NCBI RefSeq assembly: GCF_001625215.2
Contig: NC_030381.2
Coordinates: 47,924,689-47,988,688 of the forward strand
From: Daucus carota subsp. sativus
Taxonomy: Eukaryota > Streptophyta > Magnoliopsida > Apiales > Apiaceae
Length of the DNA: 64,000 nucleotides
Direction of reading: 5' to 3'
Shown here one piece after another: positions 1-10,804 of this stretch; positions within the stretch are counted from its first letter, which is position 1, and every line of letters starts with the position of its first letter. The translations under genes were made by a program, and so were the position numbers. Under the pieces are notes generated by a model. That model was not told the DNA's origin, did not search any database, and was given only the letters and a program-made list of their open reading frames with translations.

Positions 1-567
1 TAGTAATTCCACTGGCACCTTTCTCGACCGGCCCGCCAGGACTTGGAGCTTTATATATAATTAGATTTTCCTCTTTCTCGGGAAGCATATAAAAGAAAAG
101 GTCGAGGTCCTGAAAGAAGAGTTGGCGAAGTAAACAATTCCATCTTCCAACAGTAACTGCTGGTTCTCGACTCCGCTATGACTCTTATCGAATCCGAGCC
201 TAAACATCAATTTAATAGTAGTTTATTGTTATAAATGTTTTAATTTATAATTTTGTAACGTAATATTAAACAAGTTACGGAACTCAATAATATTTGCCTT
301 TATTCTTATATTCTTAAGGTTAGCAATATAGACGGTGTTAAATTTTTCATAATGAATAATAACAAATTTATTGAATAATAAATTCACATTAAATATAATT
401 GTATGATAACCGATTTTATGTATATAACAATCTGTGACATTAGTTTTGTTTCTTTATTTTAGATAGGTTTTGTTGTTAAATTTAATTATAACAAAATTAG
501 TATTGGAAGTTTAGAAGTTCATTTAAGTAATCTTCTCCGGACAAAATACACACCCTACCACAGCAAT
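1..567. other. Intergenic, no gene recognised
   Basis: AT-rich sequence. The first ~220 bases have more balanced composition and read open for a short stretch on the minus strand, but I recognise no protein family there. It could be the cut edge of a gene lying outside the window. Confidence 0.4.
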
Positions 568-793
568 GGGGCTGTTTGGGAATCGGAAGTGATTTCTGCT
601 TCTGCCTTCTGCTTTTCTTGACCCGTTTGTGTAAAGAAGTAGAAGCATTTTTAAGAAGCTGAGAATGCTAGCTTCTGTCTCACAACTTCTGCTTCTTTTC
701 GAAACACTTTATTAACTTATTTACTTCTCACTTCTACCCCACTTCTCTGCTTTAAGCATGGAATCACTTTTTTAAGCTTGGCCAAACGGCCCC
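568..793. mobile_element. MITE with GGGGCYGTTTGG inverted ends (family A)
   Basis: A 226-bp element with terminal inverted repeats: it starts GGGGCTGTTTGG and ends CCAAACGGCCCC. The match extends outward by CAAT/ATTG, so the exact ends are uncertain. The interior is rich in AAGTAGAAGC/CTTCTGCTT words, as in the copies near 6.5, 27.2, 40.8 and 61.3 kb. No coding capacity. Superfamily not certain (hAT-like or PIF-like ends). Confidence 0.7.
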
Positions 794-849
794 ATTGATT
801 ACATGCCCTTGACAACCACTGTAGCAACAAATGTGCTTAGTTCATGTTT

Positions 850-1936
850 AGTCCATCTCGATGATGAAGTCACCTTTCCATTCCCCGGAGTACTCCATAA
901 CTTATTTCCTCCCAAATAATAGCCTTGAATTTACTATAAACTGATTTATAAAGTTTTCTTAAAAATTAAAGGCCAAGACCCGATCTTCCGCCTATGAAAG
1001 AATAAAAAAAAATGATGAATTCGTACACAGAAATAAATGAAGCGAGCATTATCATAACTGGCCTTCGTCTTGGTGCCTTGCGGTACTAAAGGCGCATCTG
1101 GTTTGTGAGCTTTACAAGAAACCAGTTGTACAGGAGGGGCTTTTGCCACCCTCTAATAAAGAATTTAATGACGTTAATGAATGTGATTATGCTAAGGAGT
1201 GGTTGGACAAGCAGAAGGTCAGTAGTGTCTGTATGTTGCACCAGGGAGTGAGGCAGTGCTGAGCCAGCAGGAATTGAGCAAGTTGGCTCATGCATTGGAG
1301 CGCTCCAAGCTTCCCTGGTTAGAGAATGGATCACAGTTACAACTACTTCTCATGGGTTCACTGAACGAGTCAAAAGTCGAGGGATCGTTCACGTTATATG
1401 GGTTCCACAGGTTAAGATACTAAGTGGTTGTTTGGTTTCATAACTAATAAACTGTTTTCTGTTTTTAAACAGGGTCAAACATCACATTGTTTTCTGAAAA
1501 CTGTTCTTCTCTTTTTGAAAACAGCAAACAATTTTTTGTTATGAAGCTAAACAGTCACCAAGTCATTTAGCAGTTGTGGTTTCTTGACTCATTGTGGTTG
1601 GAACTCAGTCATTGAGGCACTTAAATGTGGCCGAGTTTTGATACTTTTTCCAGTAATGAATGACCAGGGAATAGATGCAAGGTTTCTGAATGGAAAGAAA
1701 TTTGATTTTGAAAATCCTAGAAACGAGAAAAATGGGACAGGACATTCACAATTGACTTAACCACGAATTTGTTGAGAATGGCTATGGTGAGTCAAGAGGG
1801 CGAATCAGTGAAGAACAATGCAGAAGAGATGATGGGCTTATTTGGAAATGGGATCGAGAATGACAAATACATAGCAAATTTTGTATCACAACTTGAACAT
1901 ATTAGGGCAGAGGGAAGTTCAAAGAGGACCAAATGA
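850..1936 (+). pseudogene. UGT91-type glycosyltransferase pseudogene
   Basis: Degenerate copy of the intact UGT at 22153-23568. Segments align in order: 850-1005 with 22320-22500, 1090-1420 with 22850-23215, and 1564-1936 with 23215-23555. About 350 bp of the middle is deleted. Frameshifts and stops are present, for example an in-frame TAA in the segment around 1750. A 134-bp element (1426-1559) interrupts the PSPG box just after the codons for the VPQVKIL segment. It cannot encode a working enzyme. The part before 850 is too diverged to place. Confidence 0.85.
1426..1559. mobile_element. 134-bp TIR element inside the UGT pseudogene
   Basis: Begins GGTTGTTTGGTTTCATAAC and ends with the imperfect inverse (GTTATGAAGCTAAACAGTCACC), flanked on both sides by AAGT. 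The intact UGT at 23205-23225 shows the uninterrupted sequence, so the insertion boundaries are supported by an empty site. Too short to code; a non-autonomous DNA transposon. Confidence 0.7.
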
Positions 1937-2573
1937 TTATGAAGATATCTGATGATGAGGGGAACAGATTACCAAGCTATAGTCAGGAACTCAGGAAGTA
2001 TGGAAAATATATAAGGAAATAAGTATCAAATGATCTTAAATTAGCCACAGTTGAAACTAAGATATACCATAATATGGATGAATGTTCTTGACAGAATATA
2101 AATTGAATGAATGACGTTTCTCTGATAAATGACATGACGCTTTAATATTTATCAAGACCGCTTGATGTCTATGGAATTTATAAAGCTCAAAAGATATGGT
2201 GACTCAACACACCCCGAAAACGTGACAAGAAGCTGCATAATGCATAAATAAGTGTGAGAACAAATGCAGCTGGTGCATCTTGTTTCTCACAAACAGCGTT
2301 ATGAGAGCTAGTTATCTAGATGTAAAAAATAACTAGTTCTGGTAACCAATCCCCAAGACAAATACTATGGAAGACCCTATTGCAGACAGTATTATCTCAT
2401 GCGTAATTAGTTCCATAAAATCAATGTACTTATACATACACTATTCATAATTTGTTCCAACTGCAATAGAATAAAACATCAAAACCAGCAACTATCACTT
2501 AGTTCATACAATGCTGACTATGAACTTAGAATCAGCACAAAATATGAAAACCAACAGTATTACCTGAATCATA
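1937..2573. other. Intergenic / 3' flank of the B3 gene
   Basis: AT-rich, no open frame or repeat recognised. It lies between two convergent genes (UGT pseudogene and B3 gene) and probably includes the 3' UTR of the B3 gene. Confidence 0.4.
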
Positions 2574-4620
2574 TTATCCAACGCGAAAAATGGCAACCTT
2601 CAACAAACTTTTGTTAACCAGCTCAAACCCACAAATGTCTCCTGCAGCCAACTTATTTTCTATTGAAAAGTTCTTCCAACCAGCACTGAATTTGGCGCAC
2701 TTGTCGCGGATGTAGCACTTAACTGACCAAACTTTTCCATCTGGAAGTTGAAGGTCAATGCTGCAACTGCCCCTGGTTATGTATTTGTTTATAAAATCCA
2801 TTGGCACAGTCTGAAAAGGCCAGATTCAAGATAAAATTTGGGACATTATTACACAATTATTAACGCATTGGCACAGTTTTAAAAAGACCGAGTTAAGATT
2901 ACACTTCAAACATTATTACATATTAATTAATTGTAGCTCATATCAGTTTGAAATGCTTACCATGGATCCACCATACAAGTAACATCTGTGAACCTTGACT
3001 GTGAAGAAGGGGCGGTTTGGTTTGTAAGCTTCAACTGATTCAAGCACTCTAGCTCTCTCAGCTTCACTTCGTACCCTAGCCAATCTTTTATTTCCTTCAT
3101 CTAAAAAAAACGAACATCAGAAATTCACCGAGATAATCCACAAAGAAGGAAATTTTAAATAAAGACAACATCAAATAAAAAATGATGAAATCCCAATCAC
3201 TAAATTAGTACAAACACCATAATACAATAACAATAATGTAGAGAGAGAACTAACCGTTTGTTTCTTTTGCAGCTCGAGATATGAAGACCTTGAACCTTTT
3301 GCTAGAGCGGTTGATAAGCTCAAAGACACAAACATCACCTACAACCAGTGAATTTTCCCGTGCAAATATAGTCCATCCACGACTGATTCTACACTGGCGG
3401 CAGTTCAAATTCAAATTACAGGAAACAATCCAAGAGTTTCCTTCGACGTCTAGGATAAGTTTCTCATTGCTCTGCCACTTTTTATAGGCATCTTTGAAAG
3501 TCTTTGGTATATACTGAAAAAACAAGACAATTACCAATCTTTTTAGTGTTAAATGCACTTAAAATTTAACTTAATTCTAGATTAAATCGAGTATATATCT
3601 TAAAGCAATATGTAAATTCCAAAAATCTTTGTATACATTTTACTTCCGGTGAAAATATTCATTTGAGATTCATACATATATACAGTATTATTTTGTAGCT
3701 TACCACATTAGGCCATCCTCCACCTACAATGTGCGATGCTTTCATAGCATGAACGAAAAACGGGTTCTTTGATTTAAAAGCATTAGCCACGGCAGTTGCT
3801 CTATCTTTCTGCACTTCAGTTGGCGCTGCGGTGATATGTCAATAGCCACAAACCAATATACATATACATGTGTTAGTTAATTCTTCTATATAGCTGGTAA
3901 TCGTGTATGTTGGTTTTTCAGTGTAGGCAATATATCATAAAAAGAACAACTCATAAGATATATACCTTTCTCTAGTCCCAAATTTGCTGATTCTTCTGAG
4001 CTAGTAGATTTAGCTTTCTTCTTCTTACAATACCTAACTGCATAATCAGAACTACTGGAATCATCCGAACTACTAGAGTTATCAGAAGTTTCAGATTCAT
4101 CAATATCAATTAGTCTTCTCTTCACTTGAGCAGATTTAACAGCATCAGGTTTGTCATTGCTAGCTAACGGATAGTCTATCTCTAAGGAACTCGGGTCAAA
4201 TATAAATACTTGAAATTTGGAATCTCCCATGTATTCGAAAACTAACAGATAACCAAAAGATATGGAATAACAGTCTGCGAATTTGGGCCAACCATTTTGC
4301 AGCCAAACCTTTGCTTTCTGTCTTTCTAAATCAACTGGCCACTCCAAACCTCCTGGCACATTCAACATTATACTATCCTTGAGGTTCTTGCTGAAAATCC
4401 TTAAAAACTCTCTGGGAAGTTGCTGCAAGATGTATAAATCCAAATATCAGATATTACCATTTACAATAACATCTACCCAAGGAGAATAGAGTATATAAAA
4501 ATACAAATATCCTATGAATGTGCAAGCGTTAAGGGTTTAGTATATGCTCACAAGTTTAGTATGAGAACCAACATTCGTGAGTATAATCTTAAAAAAGCGG
4601 TTTGGCTTCCCCGGCATCAT
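2574..4620 (-). CDS. REM-type transcription factor with three B3 domains
   Basis: Predicted nuclear DNA-binding protein of 427 aa. Exons (minus strand): 4552-4620, 3966-4422, 3704-3825, 3255-3513, 2961-3100, 2574-2810; these sum to 1284 nt with stop, and every junction is GT-AG in phase. B3 domain 1 spans about residues 8-100 (starts RFFKIIL, split by intron 1), B3-2 about 195-296 (from NPFF) and B3-3 about 330-427 (from RPFF, ending VAIFRVG). Residues ~100-175 form an acidic, serine-rich linker (DESETSDNSSSSDD) followed by a basic KKKKAK stretch that could be a nuclear localisation signal. The layout is that of the Arabidopsis REM family, whose roles are mainly reproductive and vernalisation-related. 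Its target is unknown. The start is the first of two tandem ATGs; an upstream in-frame acceptor (about 4638) suggests a 5' UTR intron. Intact, but surrounded by broken relatives. Confidence 0.85.
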
Positions 4621-4639
4621 GTCAGCCCAGCTCAACTGC

Positions 4640-5977
4640 AGGGTATGAAGATATTCATATTTAGTTATAAAATATACCAATATCTAGCCAGCATAATCAA
4701 CATCATGTACATATAGGGAAATTTGGTTGTTTGATTGAAGCAATAGTAACAACTAATCTTCTGTTGTTTAATTGATGTCCCCTGTTCCTTTCAAAAGGAA
4801 AAAAACGACAGTATAAGGCTCTCTTAACTTAAAATAAGAAGGAATTATGTGTATTTTTTATAATGTACCATATGAACAGAGGCAGGAGTTGGTGTGTGAA
4901 GTTGGTCAGGGTCCTCCGGGAGTTGATAATGTGCATCATACCAGCATTCTTATTATTGGGGCATTCTATGAACTAAATTCCTCCTGCGGCACTAACTATG
5001 GTCATGTTTGTTTCATGATATGAAATTACCTGAACAATTATCTGTTTCTTCTCTGACCTATCATATTTTAACCTTAAGCAACCGCGTAATGCATATCTAT
5101 TAAACCTAGTGAAGGATTAAATTTACATAATTCGCCGGAGTGAGTTTTTGGGAAGTGATCAAACTCATTCAAGAATTAATACTGAGAGAAGGATTACAAA
5201 TTATAACCAATCAAGACGTATTTTAGCAAGAAAAATCACAAAGCACCTGACAATATGCAAAAAGAGTCGGTATACACAGACTTACAAGGTGTTTGAGTGG
5301 TTTTGAGAACCCTCAAGTTCCAACTGTATGATAAACAATCAAACATTTCATATTAGAGCTGTGCAAGTTGTAACAACTACTTCAAAGCAAAAAAATCTGA
5401 AAAAAAATCATTTATATCTTATCAAGGCATGTATTTGCAGGAAAAGACACAAAGCATAGGAAAAATGTAGAGATCTTCAAGATACACAGAAACTCCCCCA
5501 ATTTCTCTCTGCAGAAGCTTAAAAATCAAAAACACAATATACCCACAGATGCGCACACATTTAAAGAAGCAACACACGCATAAAAAATACAAAATCATAA
5601 GAAAAAGAAGGCTCAGGTATGTACCTGAGAGTGCAAAAAGATCTGTGTGCAGAGCTCTTCAGAGAGATTGAAACCACAATGTAAAGATATGCTCAATATT
5701 ATAAACATGTAAATTAAGACCCAGCTAGTTTATTTTTCAAGCTATATCATCAATGTTGTGAAGGCTGAAAAGAAGCCAAACTTTCCTGACAAAAAAGAAA
5801 ATGAAGACAAACTTTCATTAAAACTGCAGCTTTTGCTGGCACATTATATGAAAGATAGCATAGCAGATACCTGAAAGTAGAATATCAGAGCTTCAAACTT
5901 GTACAGTAAACTTTATGAAATTTACATTTAATAAGCATAACTACTGTATACCTGCTGCATGGCTTCATGGCTAGTGA
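4640..5977 (-). other. Probable 5' UTR and promoter of the B3 gene
   Basis: No coding sequence recognised. On the minus strand a good donor (CTCAG|GTACAT, junction near 5632) could pair with the acceptor near 4638, giving a ~1-kb 5' UTR intron. This is inference from splice-like sequence only. Confidence 0.35.
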
Positions 5978-6353
5978 GAGCAAGTCCAATGGTGAGCTAT
6001 ATCTTGTGCTATATCTATATTATAGCTCTAAATCAAAAAATTTTAACTCCAATGGTGTGCTAAACTTGGTGCTAAAATAGCATATTGCTATAGTTGGTGC
6101 TATATTTAGCACAAACTATAGCAATAGCTATAATTGCCACCTCATTAAAAAGTAAAAAAATGTAGGGAAATGAATAAAAAATAGATTTATATCTCAACTT
6201 ATTCAAGTACATGAATGCACATATATTCATTTGGCACAAGATATAGCACCAACCATTGGAGATGTGATATTATTTTAGCACTAAAAACCACTTTTTGGTG
6301 CTATATTATAGCAATAGCTACACCTATTTTTAGCTCACCATTGGACTTGCTCT
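5978..6353. mobile_element. 376-bp MITE with AGAGCAAGTCCAATGG inverted ends
   Basis: Perfect ~23-bp terminal inverted repeats: AGAGCAAGTCCAATGGTGAG at the left and its reverse complement at the right. The interior holds repeated, partly palindromic GGTGCTATA / TAGCAATAGCTA words. No coding capacity, and no clear target duplication was read. Confidence 0.8.
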
Positions 6354-6491
6354 GAGTCAGTCATGTCTCACATTTACTGGTTTGCAAAGCTAGCAAGTAA
6401 AAACTGTGCTTTAAAGGGTATACGTGTCTGTGCCTCTAGATCCGTCCCGGACTGTATTCAACAATAAGAATAAGAAACTTCTTTAGTTTTA

Positions 6492-6952
6492 GGGGCCGTT
6501 TGGTTGAGATTGAAATAAGTACTTCTTGTTTAAAGTGGAAAAAGTGAAATAGAAGTTAGAAGTTGGTTAAGCCTTGTTGAAATATAAGGTATAAGATCCA
6601 TAAAGAGGCCTCCTCTTAACACCTCAAGGTTTTAGAGGGAATGGTTCTCATCATGGTATCAGAGCTCAGGTTTGCAGGAGGTCTCGGGTTCGACCCAAAT
6701 AATGGGATTTCGAGTGATGAGAAGTGTTGAAATATAAGTATAAGATCCATAAAGGGGCCTCTAGCACCTTAAGGTTTTAGAGGGAATGATTCTCATCAAG
6801 CCTTATAAGTGATTAAAGTGTTTGGAAAAGAACAAAAGTCATGAAACGATAGGATTCTTAGCTTCTTATAAGTGTTTTTCGACTTTTTACGCAAACGGTA
6901 CAGATAAGTGCTTCTAACTTATAACTCCAGAAGCGGGGCTTAAACACACACT
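6492..6952. mobile_element. Family A MITE, interrupted by an LTR-type element
   Basis: Starts GGGGCCGTTTGG and has the interior words of family A (ATAAGTACTTCTTG, AGTGCTTCTAAC). The right end is degenerate (TTAAACACACAC). It is split by the 224-bp LTR element at 6575-6798. Removing that insert and one AGCCT restores a run like the sister copy at 40.8 kb (TTATAAGTGATTAAAGTGTT). Confidence 0.65.
6575..6798 (+). mobile_element. TRIM/SMART-like miniature LTR retroelement
   Basis: Two direct repeats, 6575-6653 (79 bp) and 6725-6798 (74 bp), both beginning TGTTGAAATATAAG and ending TTCTCATCA (5'-TG...CA-3'). Immediately after the first repeat is TGGTATCAGAGC (6654-6665), the usual plant primer-binding site matching initiator-methionine tRNA. 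A purine-rich GATGAGAAG precedes the second repeat. A 5-bp duplication, AGCCT, flanks the whole unit (6570-6574 and 6799-6803). The 71-bp interior has no coding capacity, so mobility would need proteins from elsewhere. The interior also holds GGTTCGACCC (6687-6696), resembling a pol III B box. Confidence 0.85.
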
Positions 6953-7177
6953 TATTATAGACTTCGAAAACATTTAAAACCAAGTCATAGCAAGAAGACA
7001 ATAATAATGATATATTCTACATGTTTTCTATAATTTTTGGCTTCAAATGTAGTTTGTTTAACATATTTTTAGTTGTTTGAAATATAATATTATATTGAAA
7101 ATTTATAATTCTTTAAGTTGAATGTGTTTCGGATAAAATTTATTTTTTTTATTATAAAATTTGTTTTTTGGATGCCT

Positions 7178-7560
7178 AAGAGCATCTAAAATTGGTTGAC
7201 TAAATTGAACTTTTAAAAAATTGTGTAAAATTTGTTGAACCGTTGTGCTTCAATGTTATTGACTATATTGATCGGTTATATTTTAAAAATAATATGATAT
7301 TAATATTTTAGCTTGCTCACTCCAATGGTAATAAATGAAGTGATATTTTTTATAGACGGCTCTGCAGAGGTTCCACAAATATAACCAACATTAAGAAGAG
7401 TATGACTATATTTATAGACACGTTGAATTTTCTCTACATAATCCATATATTTTATTTTTATAATATGTATCATTAATTTTTAGTAAGTGTTTTATATGGT
7501 TGAAGATAATTTAAGAAGTTCATACTCTTCTTTAACTAGTAAAATTTTAATATCGCACAA
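7178..7560. mobile_element. Diverged MITE-like repeat, copy 1
   Basis: Begins AAGAGCATCTAAAATTGG. It shares several blocks with the reverse complement of 29560-29985, including the AATTTGTTGAAC and TGACTATATTGAT blocks. Two diverged copies on opposite strands suggest a dispersed element; the ends are not precisely defined. Confidence 0.4.
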
Positions 7561-7639
7561 GAGCCCATCATAATATTCAAATCAGTTACAAAAATAAAAT
7601 GTAAAAATTGAATAATACCTTTCTTGTTGTAAATTTGCT

Positions 7640-7945
7640 TCCATACAAGGAGATTTCTTACGAGGCCTGACAGCATCTTCATCACCAGTTGAATCAGCTG
7701 ACATCAGTAACGTTGTTTTAGCAAAATCAACCCTGCCATGAATAATGCATCTCCGAGGACTCGGGTCAAATATAACTACTTGAAATTTGGAATCTCTATG
7801 ATATCCGGAAATTTACAGATAACCATCCATTTTGGTTTTTGCAGCCTTGCCTTTCTATCTTTTTAAATCAAACAACCATATGAAACCACTTGGAACATTC
7901 AAGATTATGCTATTCTCTCCAAGAATTTTTACAAAATATGGCCAA
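7640..7945 (-). pseudogene. B3 domain 1 fragment
   Basis: Minus-strand similarity to the first B3 domain of the 2574-4620 gene (FQVVIFDPSP matching FQVFIFDPSS, upstream NVPSG matching NVPGG), followed by linker-like sequence. It contains stops and lacks the intron-1 first exon. It lies downstream of the larger B3 pseudogene on the same strand. Confidence 0.65.
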
Positions 7946-8759
7946 AACTATCGTGTTTTAGTGGTTCTGTAGATGTAATCACGTAAATACCATTTTGCGA
8001 CAGAAAGGTCAGAAATTTCTAAATTACGATTTACGATATCACATTTTGAGAATTAAATTCTGCATATATGAAGTCCTTTTACAACACTGACACAAACGTT
8101 TAAAGATGAAAACAAAAATTTCCGATTGTGTTACGGACTCCTCGTGCCTGTTTTACATGTCTATTTGACTTATGACCGGCGAAATTGACTATTTATTTAC
8201 TGTAAATAACAAAAGTTATATTATTGGAATGTATATTTTGTCTATTTTAATATGCAATTTTCAGATTTTAAAAACAAGGAATAGATAATTTGTAATGCTT
8301 AGTAAAAAAATTAGTTCATTTGACTTTTGCAAAACCAAAATAGACATGTAAAAGAGGACGTAGTAGTATAAAATTCGGGTTTAGCAGAAAAGATGCTTAT
8401 TGTCACCTTCTGAAAAAATACCCAAATATATTAATTCAAAACGTAACTTCATGTCGAATTTATGATAGCAGACAAAAATGTAATTTTAAATGGATCAGGG
8501 TCCAAATTTCAAACATACACATGAACTGTTTTTTGTTAATCATTTTCAACAGGATACAAAAATATTAGGAAGATAAAAAGCATCTCAATGCAGGAATATC
8601 AGAGTCTCTGCTGATCATAACAATAAATATAAATTTGATTTCTGGCCACATATACTGATTCATGGGAGCCATGGAGAGCGCATAATATCACATTTCACCT
8701 TGCCAAGACCGCTTACACTTGGGAGAAAACATTCACCAAGTTTGCTCAACAATTGATGA
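7946..8759. other. Spacer between B3 fragments, nothing recognised
   Basis: AT-rich; no open frame, repeat or regulatory site that I can support. Confidence 0.4.
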
Positions 8760-10110
8760 TTAGTTTCGGAAAATGACAACATTCAGCAACTTATGGGAGA
8801 AATTGATCAGCTCAAAGATACAAACATCACCTGCAGCTAAGTGATTCGCTCGTGCAAATATATTCCAACCAACACTAAATTTGGTACAGGATTTGTAAAC
8901 ATTGCACTTTACCAGCCACTCTCTTCCATCCGAAATTTAAAGGGTAACATTGCAACTGTCGTTGGTTACAAATCTCTTTTCAAACTTTTGCAGCAAACTC
9001 TGCAAGGACAACAGTCAAGACATGCTCTAAAATTTTGAGAATTTTGATTACTAGATGATCTAAAAGCTAGATTATATCAATTGAAAAAACTTACCAAGGA
9101 TCCACCATACAAGGAAGATGGGTATAGTTTGATTCTGAAAAAAGGGTATCTGCATTTAAGAGCATCGACTGATGTAGGCACTTTAGCTTCCTTAGCTTCC
9201 CTTAATTAATCCTTGGCAGTCTCTTGTTTCTTTGCCACGGAAAATTTTCGATTCCAGAGAATGCATCAGGCAAACAACATACAGAGCAATAACTTGACCA
9301 AAATAATATGAAATCTAAAACAGGAAAAAAAAAAAAAAGAACAAGAATGCAGACTGCTTCATGATTAAATATAGTGGCGTATTCTAATTTTAAAGTAGTG
9401 ATTTGCTAATCCAGTAACTAACCGTTTGTTTCTTTTGCTGCTGAAAATATGTGGACCTCTAGCAATTTAGTAGAGGTGTTTATCAGTTCAAAGACACAAA
9501 CGTCACCTGCGGATAACAATTTGTCTTGTGCAAATCTGTCCCGCCCAGAGCTTAGCTTACACAGGTTCCACCTCATAATCTAATTAACCGGCCAAATCTT
9601 TCATGCAACTTGAAGATGAACCTGGTCAATGTCCTTCCACTTTTTAAAACTCTCTTCAAATCCCCTACTTACAACCTGCCAAGGCAAGAGAAAATGACCA
9701 ACCCTGTATGTGTAAAAGCAATTAGGAGTTCACAAAATTCAGAAACAAGTTTTCTGTTTTACTCCATATTTATCTATTTGATTTTAAGGAATCAAGGAGA
9801 CAACTAAAACGTTTTTGAAGACATTTACAAAATTAAACTGGAGCACAGTTCTTTCATTCCATCCAAGTCTGATGCGGCTAAGTTCAAATATAATTCAAAT
9901 TTATAACACTGCTTCAACTGATACCAAACACATACAACATTACAAATTAGAGAATGGCATTATGTATAAATATGAGCTAATGTTTACCAAGCCGTGCCTT
10001 CTCTAATCTACATGTGATATTTTCATGACCTTGAAAAAAAAGAGATTATCAGATTTGAAAGCTTCATCTGAGGCAAGTGCTCTGGCTCTGGCTTCTTTAA
10101 TTGCTGGCAG
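8760..10110 (-). pseudogene. Broken B3 (REM-type) gene
   Basis: Minus-strand remnants follow the exon order of the intact neighbour: linker exon near 10030-10110, B3-2 core near 9430-9680 (GDVCVFELIN, then AAKETNG as in exon 4), linker plus B3-3 start near 9095-9240 (PSSLYGGS) and B3-3 body near 8765-9010 (FARANHLAAGDVCIFELIN). In-frame stops occur in the B3-3 body (before SDGREW) and in the B3-2 core. It is a tandem duplicate of the 2574-4620 gene that has decayed. Short plus-strand open frames here are shadows. Confidence 0.75.
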
Positions 10111-10274
10111 AAAATGTCATATGTTACATAGAGGGAGCATGTTAGCTTTCATAAACAAAACAGAGCGCATACTACAATTTCAATCACATACACAAACACG
10201 TCAAAAATTACATGCAGTAATACATCATTCTACAATTAAGAAATATTGAATAGATAGATGCATCAGATGCGTAT

Positions 10275-10490
10275 ACATATAACAGCTACACACCCAAACG
10301 TGCTCTGTAATATTAGCCATGCACAGGATACTAACCCGTCAAATCCAGAGATTATATATGTTTCATCAACCAGAGGGTACAGTTCTGAAAATCTGTGACA
10401 TAGCATCTTCAAACTGATCATTGCCTGAATTAACCGCAGACAAAGGAGGTAAAATAATATGCAATCAGCATCTTCTGGCCTATGAACATT
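10275..10490 (-). pseudogene. Fragment of CSC1 gene 3' end
   Basis: Aligns over ~200 bp with 23630-23790, the last coding exon and 3' flank of the CSC1 gene. Shared blocks include TGACA(T/A)AGCATCTTCAAAC and GTGCTCTGTA. It holds only the C-terminal tail, and the frame is not maintained. It is evidence that the UGT-CSC1 junction was duplicated. Confidence 0.75.
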
Positions 10491-10804
10491 ATCCAAAATA
10501 GAATGATATGCAGAAGGATATAATTTAAACTTTAATTTGAAAATAGGAATACGGAATTATCCTAAAATTGCAACCCTCATCTTTCATATAGCAACTCACA
10601 ATATTAGAAACCTACACACTTGCTAGTTTAAGCAGTTGCCTTCTATTGCCAACTCTGAAGATATCAAGTCAATTCTATATATGCCAATGCATATGACTGA
10701 AAAAGTTATTAGTTGAACAGGTACACCAGAAGATAGAAATCTGTAGACCCATAGAACATTAAAGACAAGTGTAAAAAAAAAAATGTAACAAGGTTTAAGC
10801 ACGC

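Noticed and set aside
6575..6798. Cassandra-type TRIM
   Set aside because: Cassandra LTRs carry a 5S rRNA-like segment; these short repeats do not.
9610..10249. Three plus-strand short frames
   Set aside because: They overlap minus-strand B3 remnants and resemble no protein.
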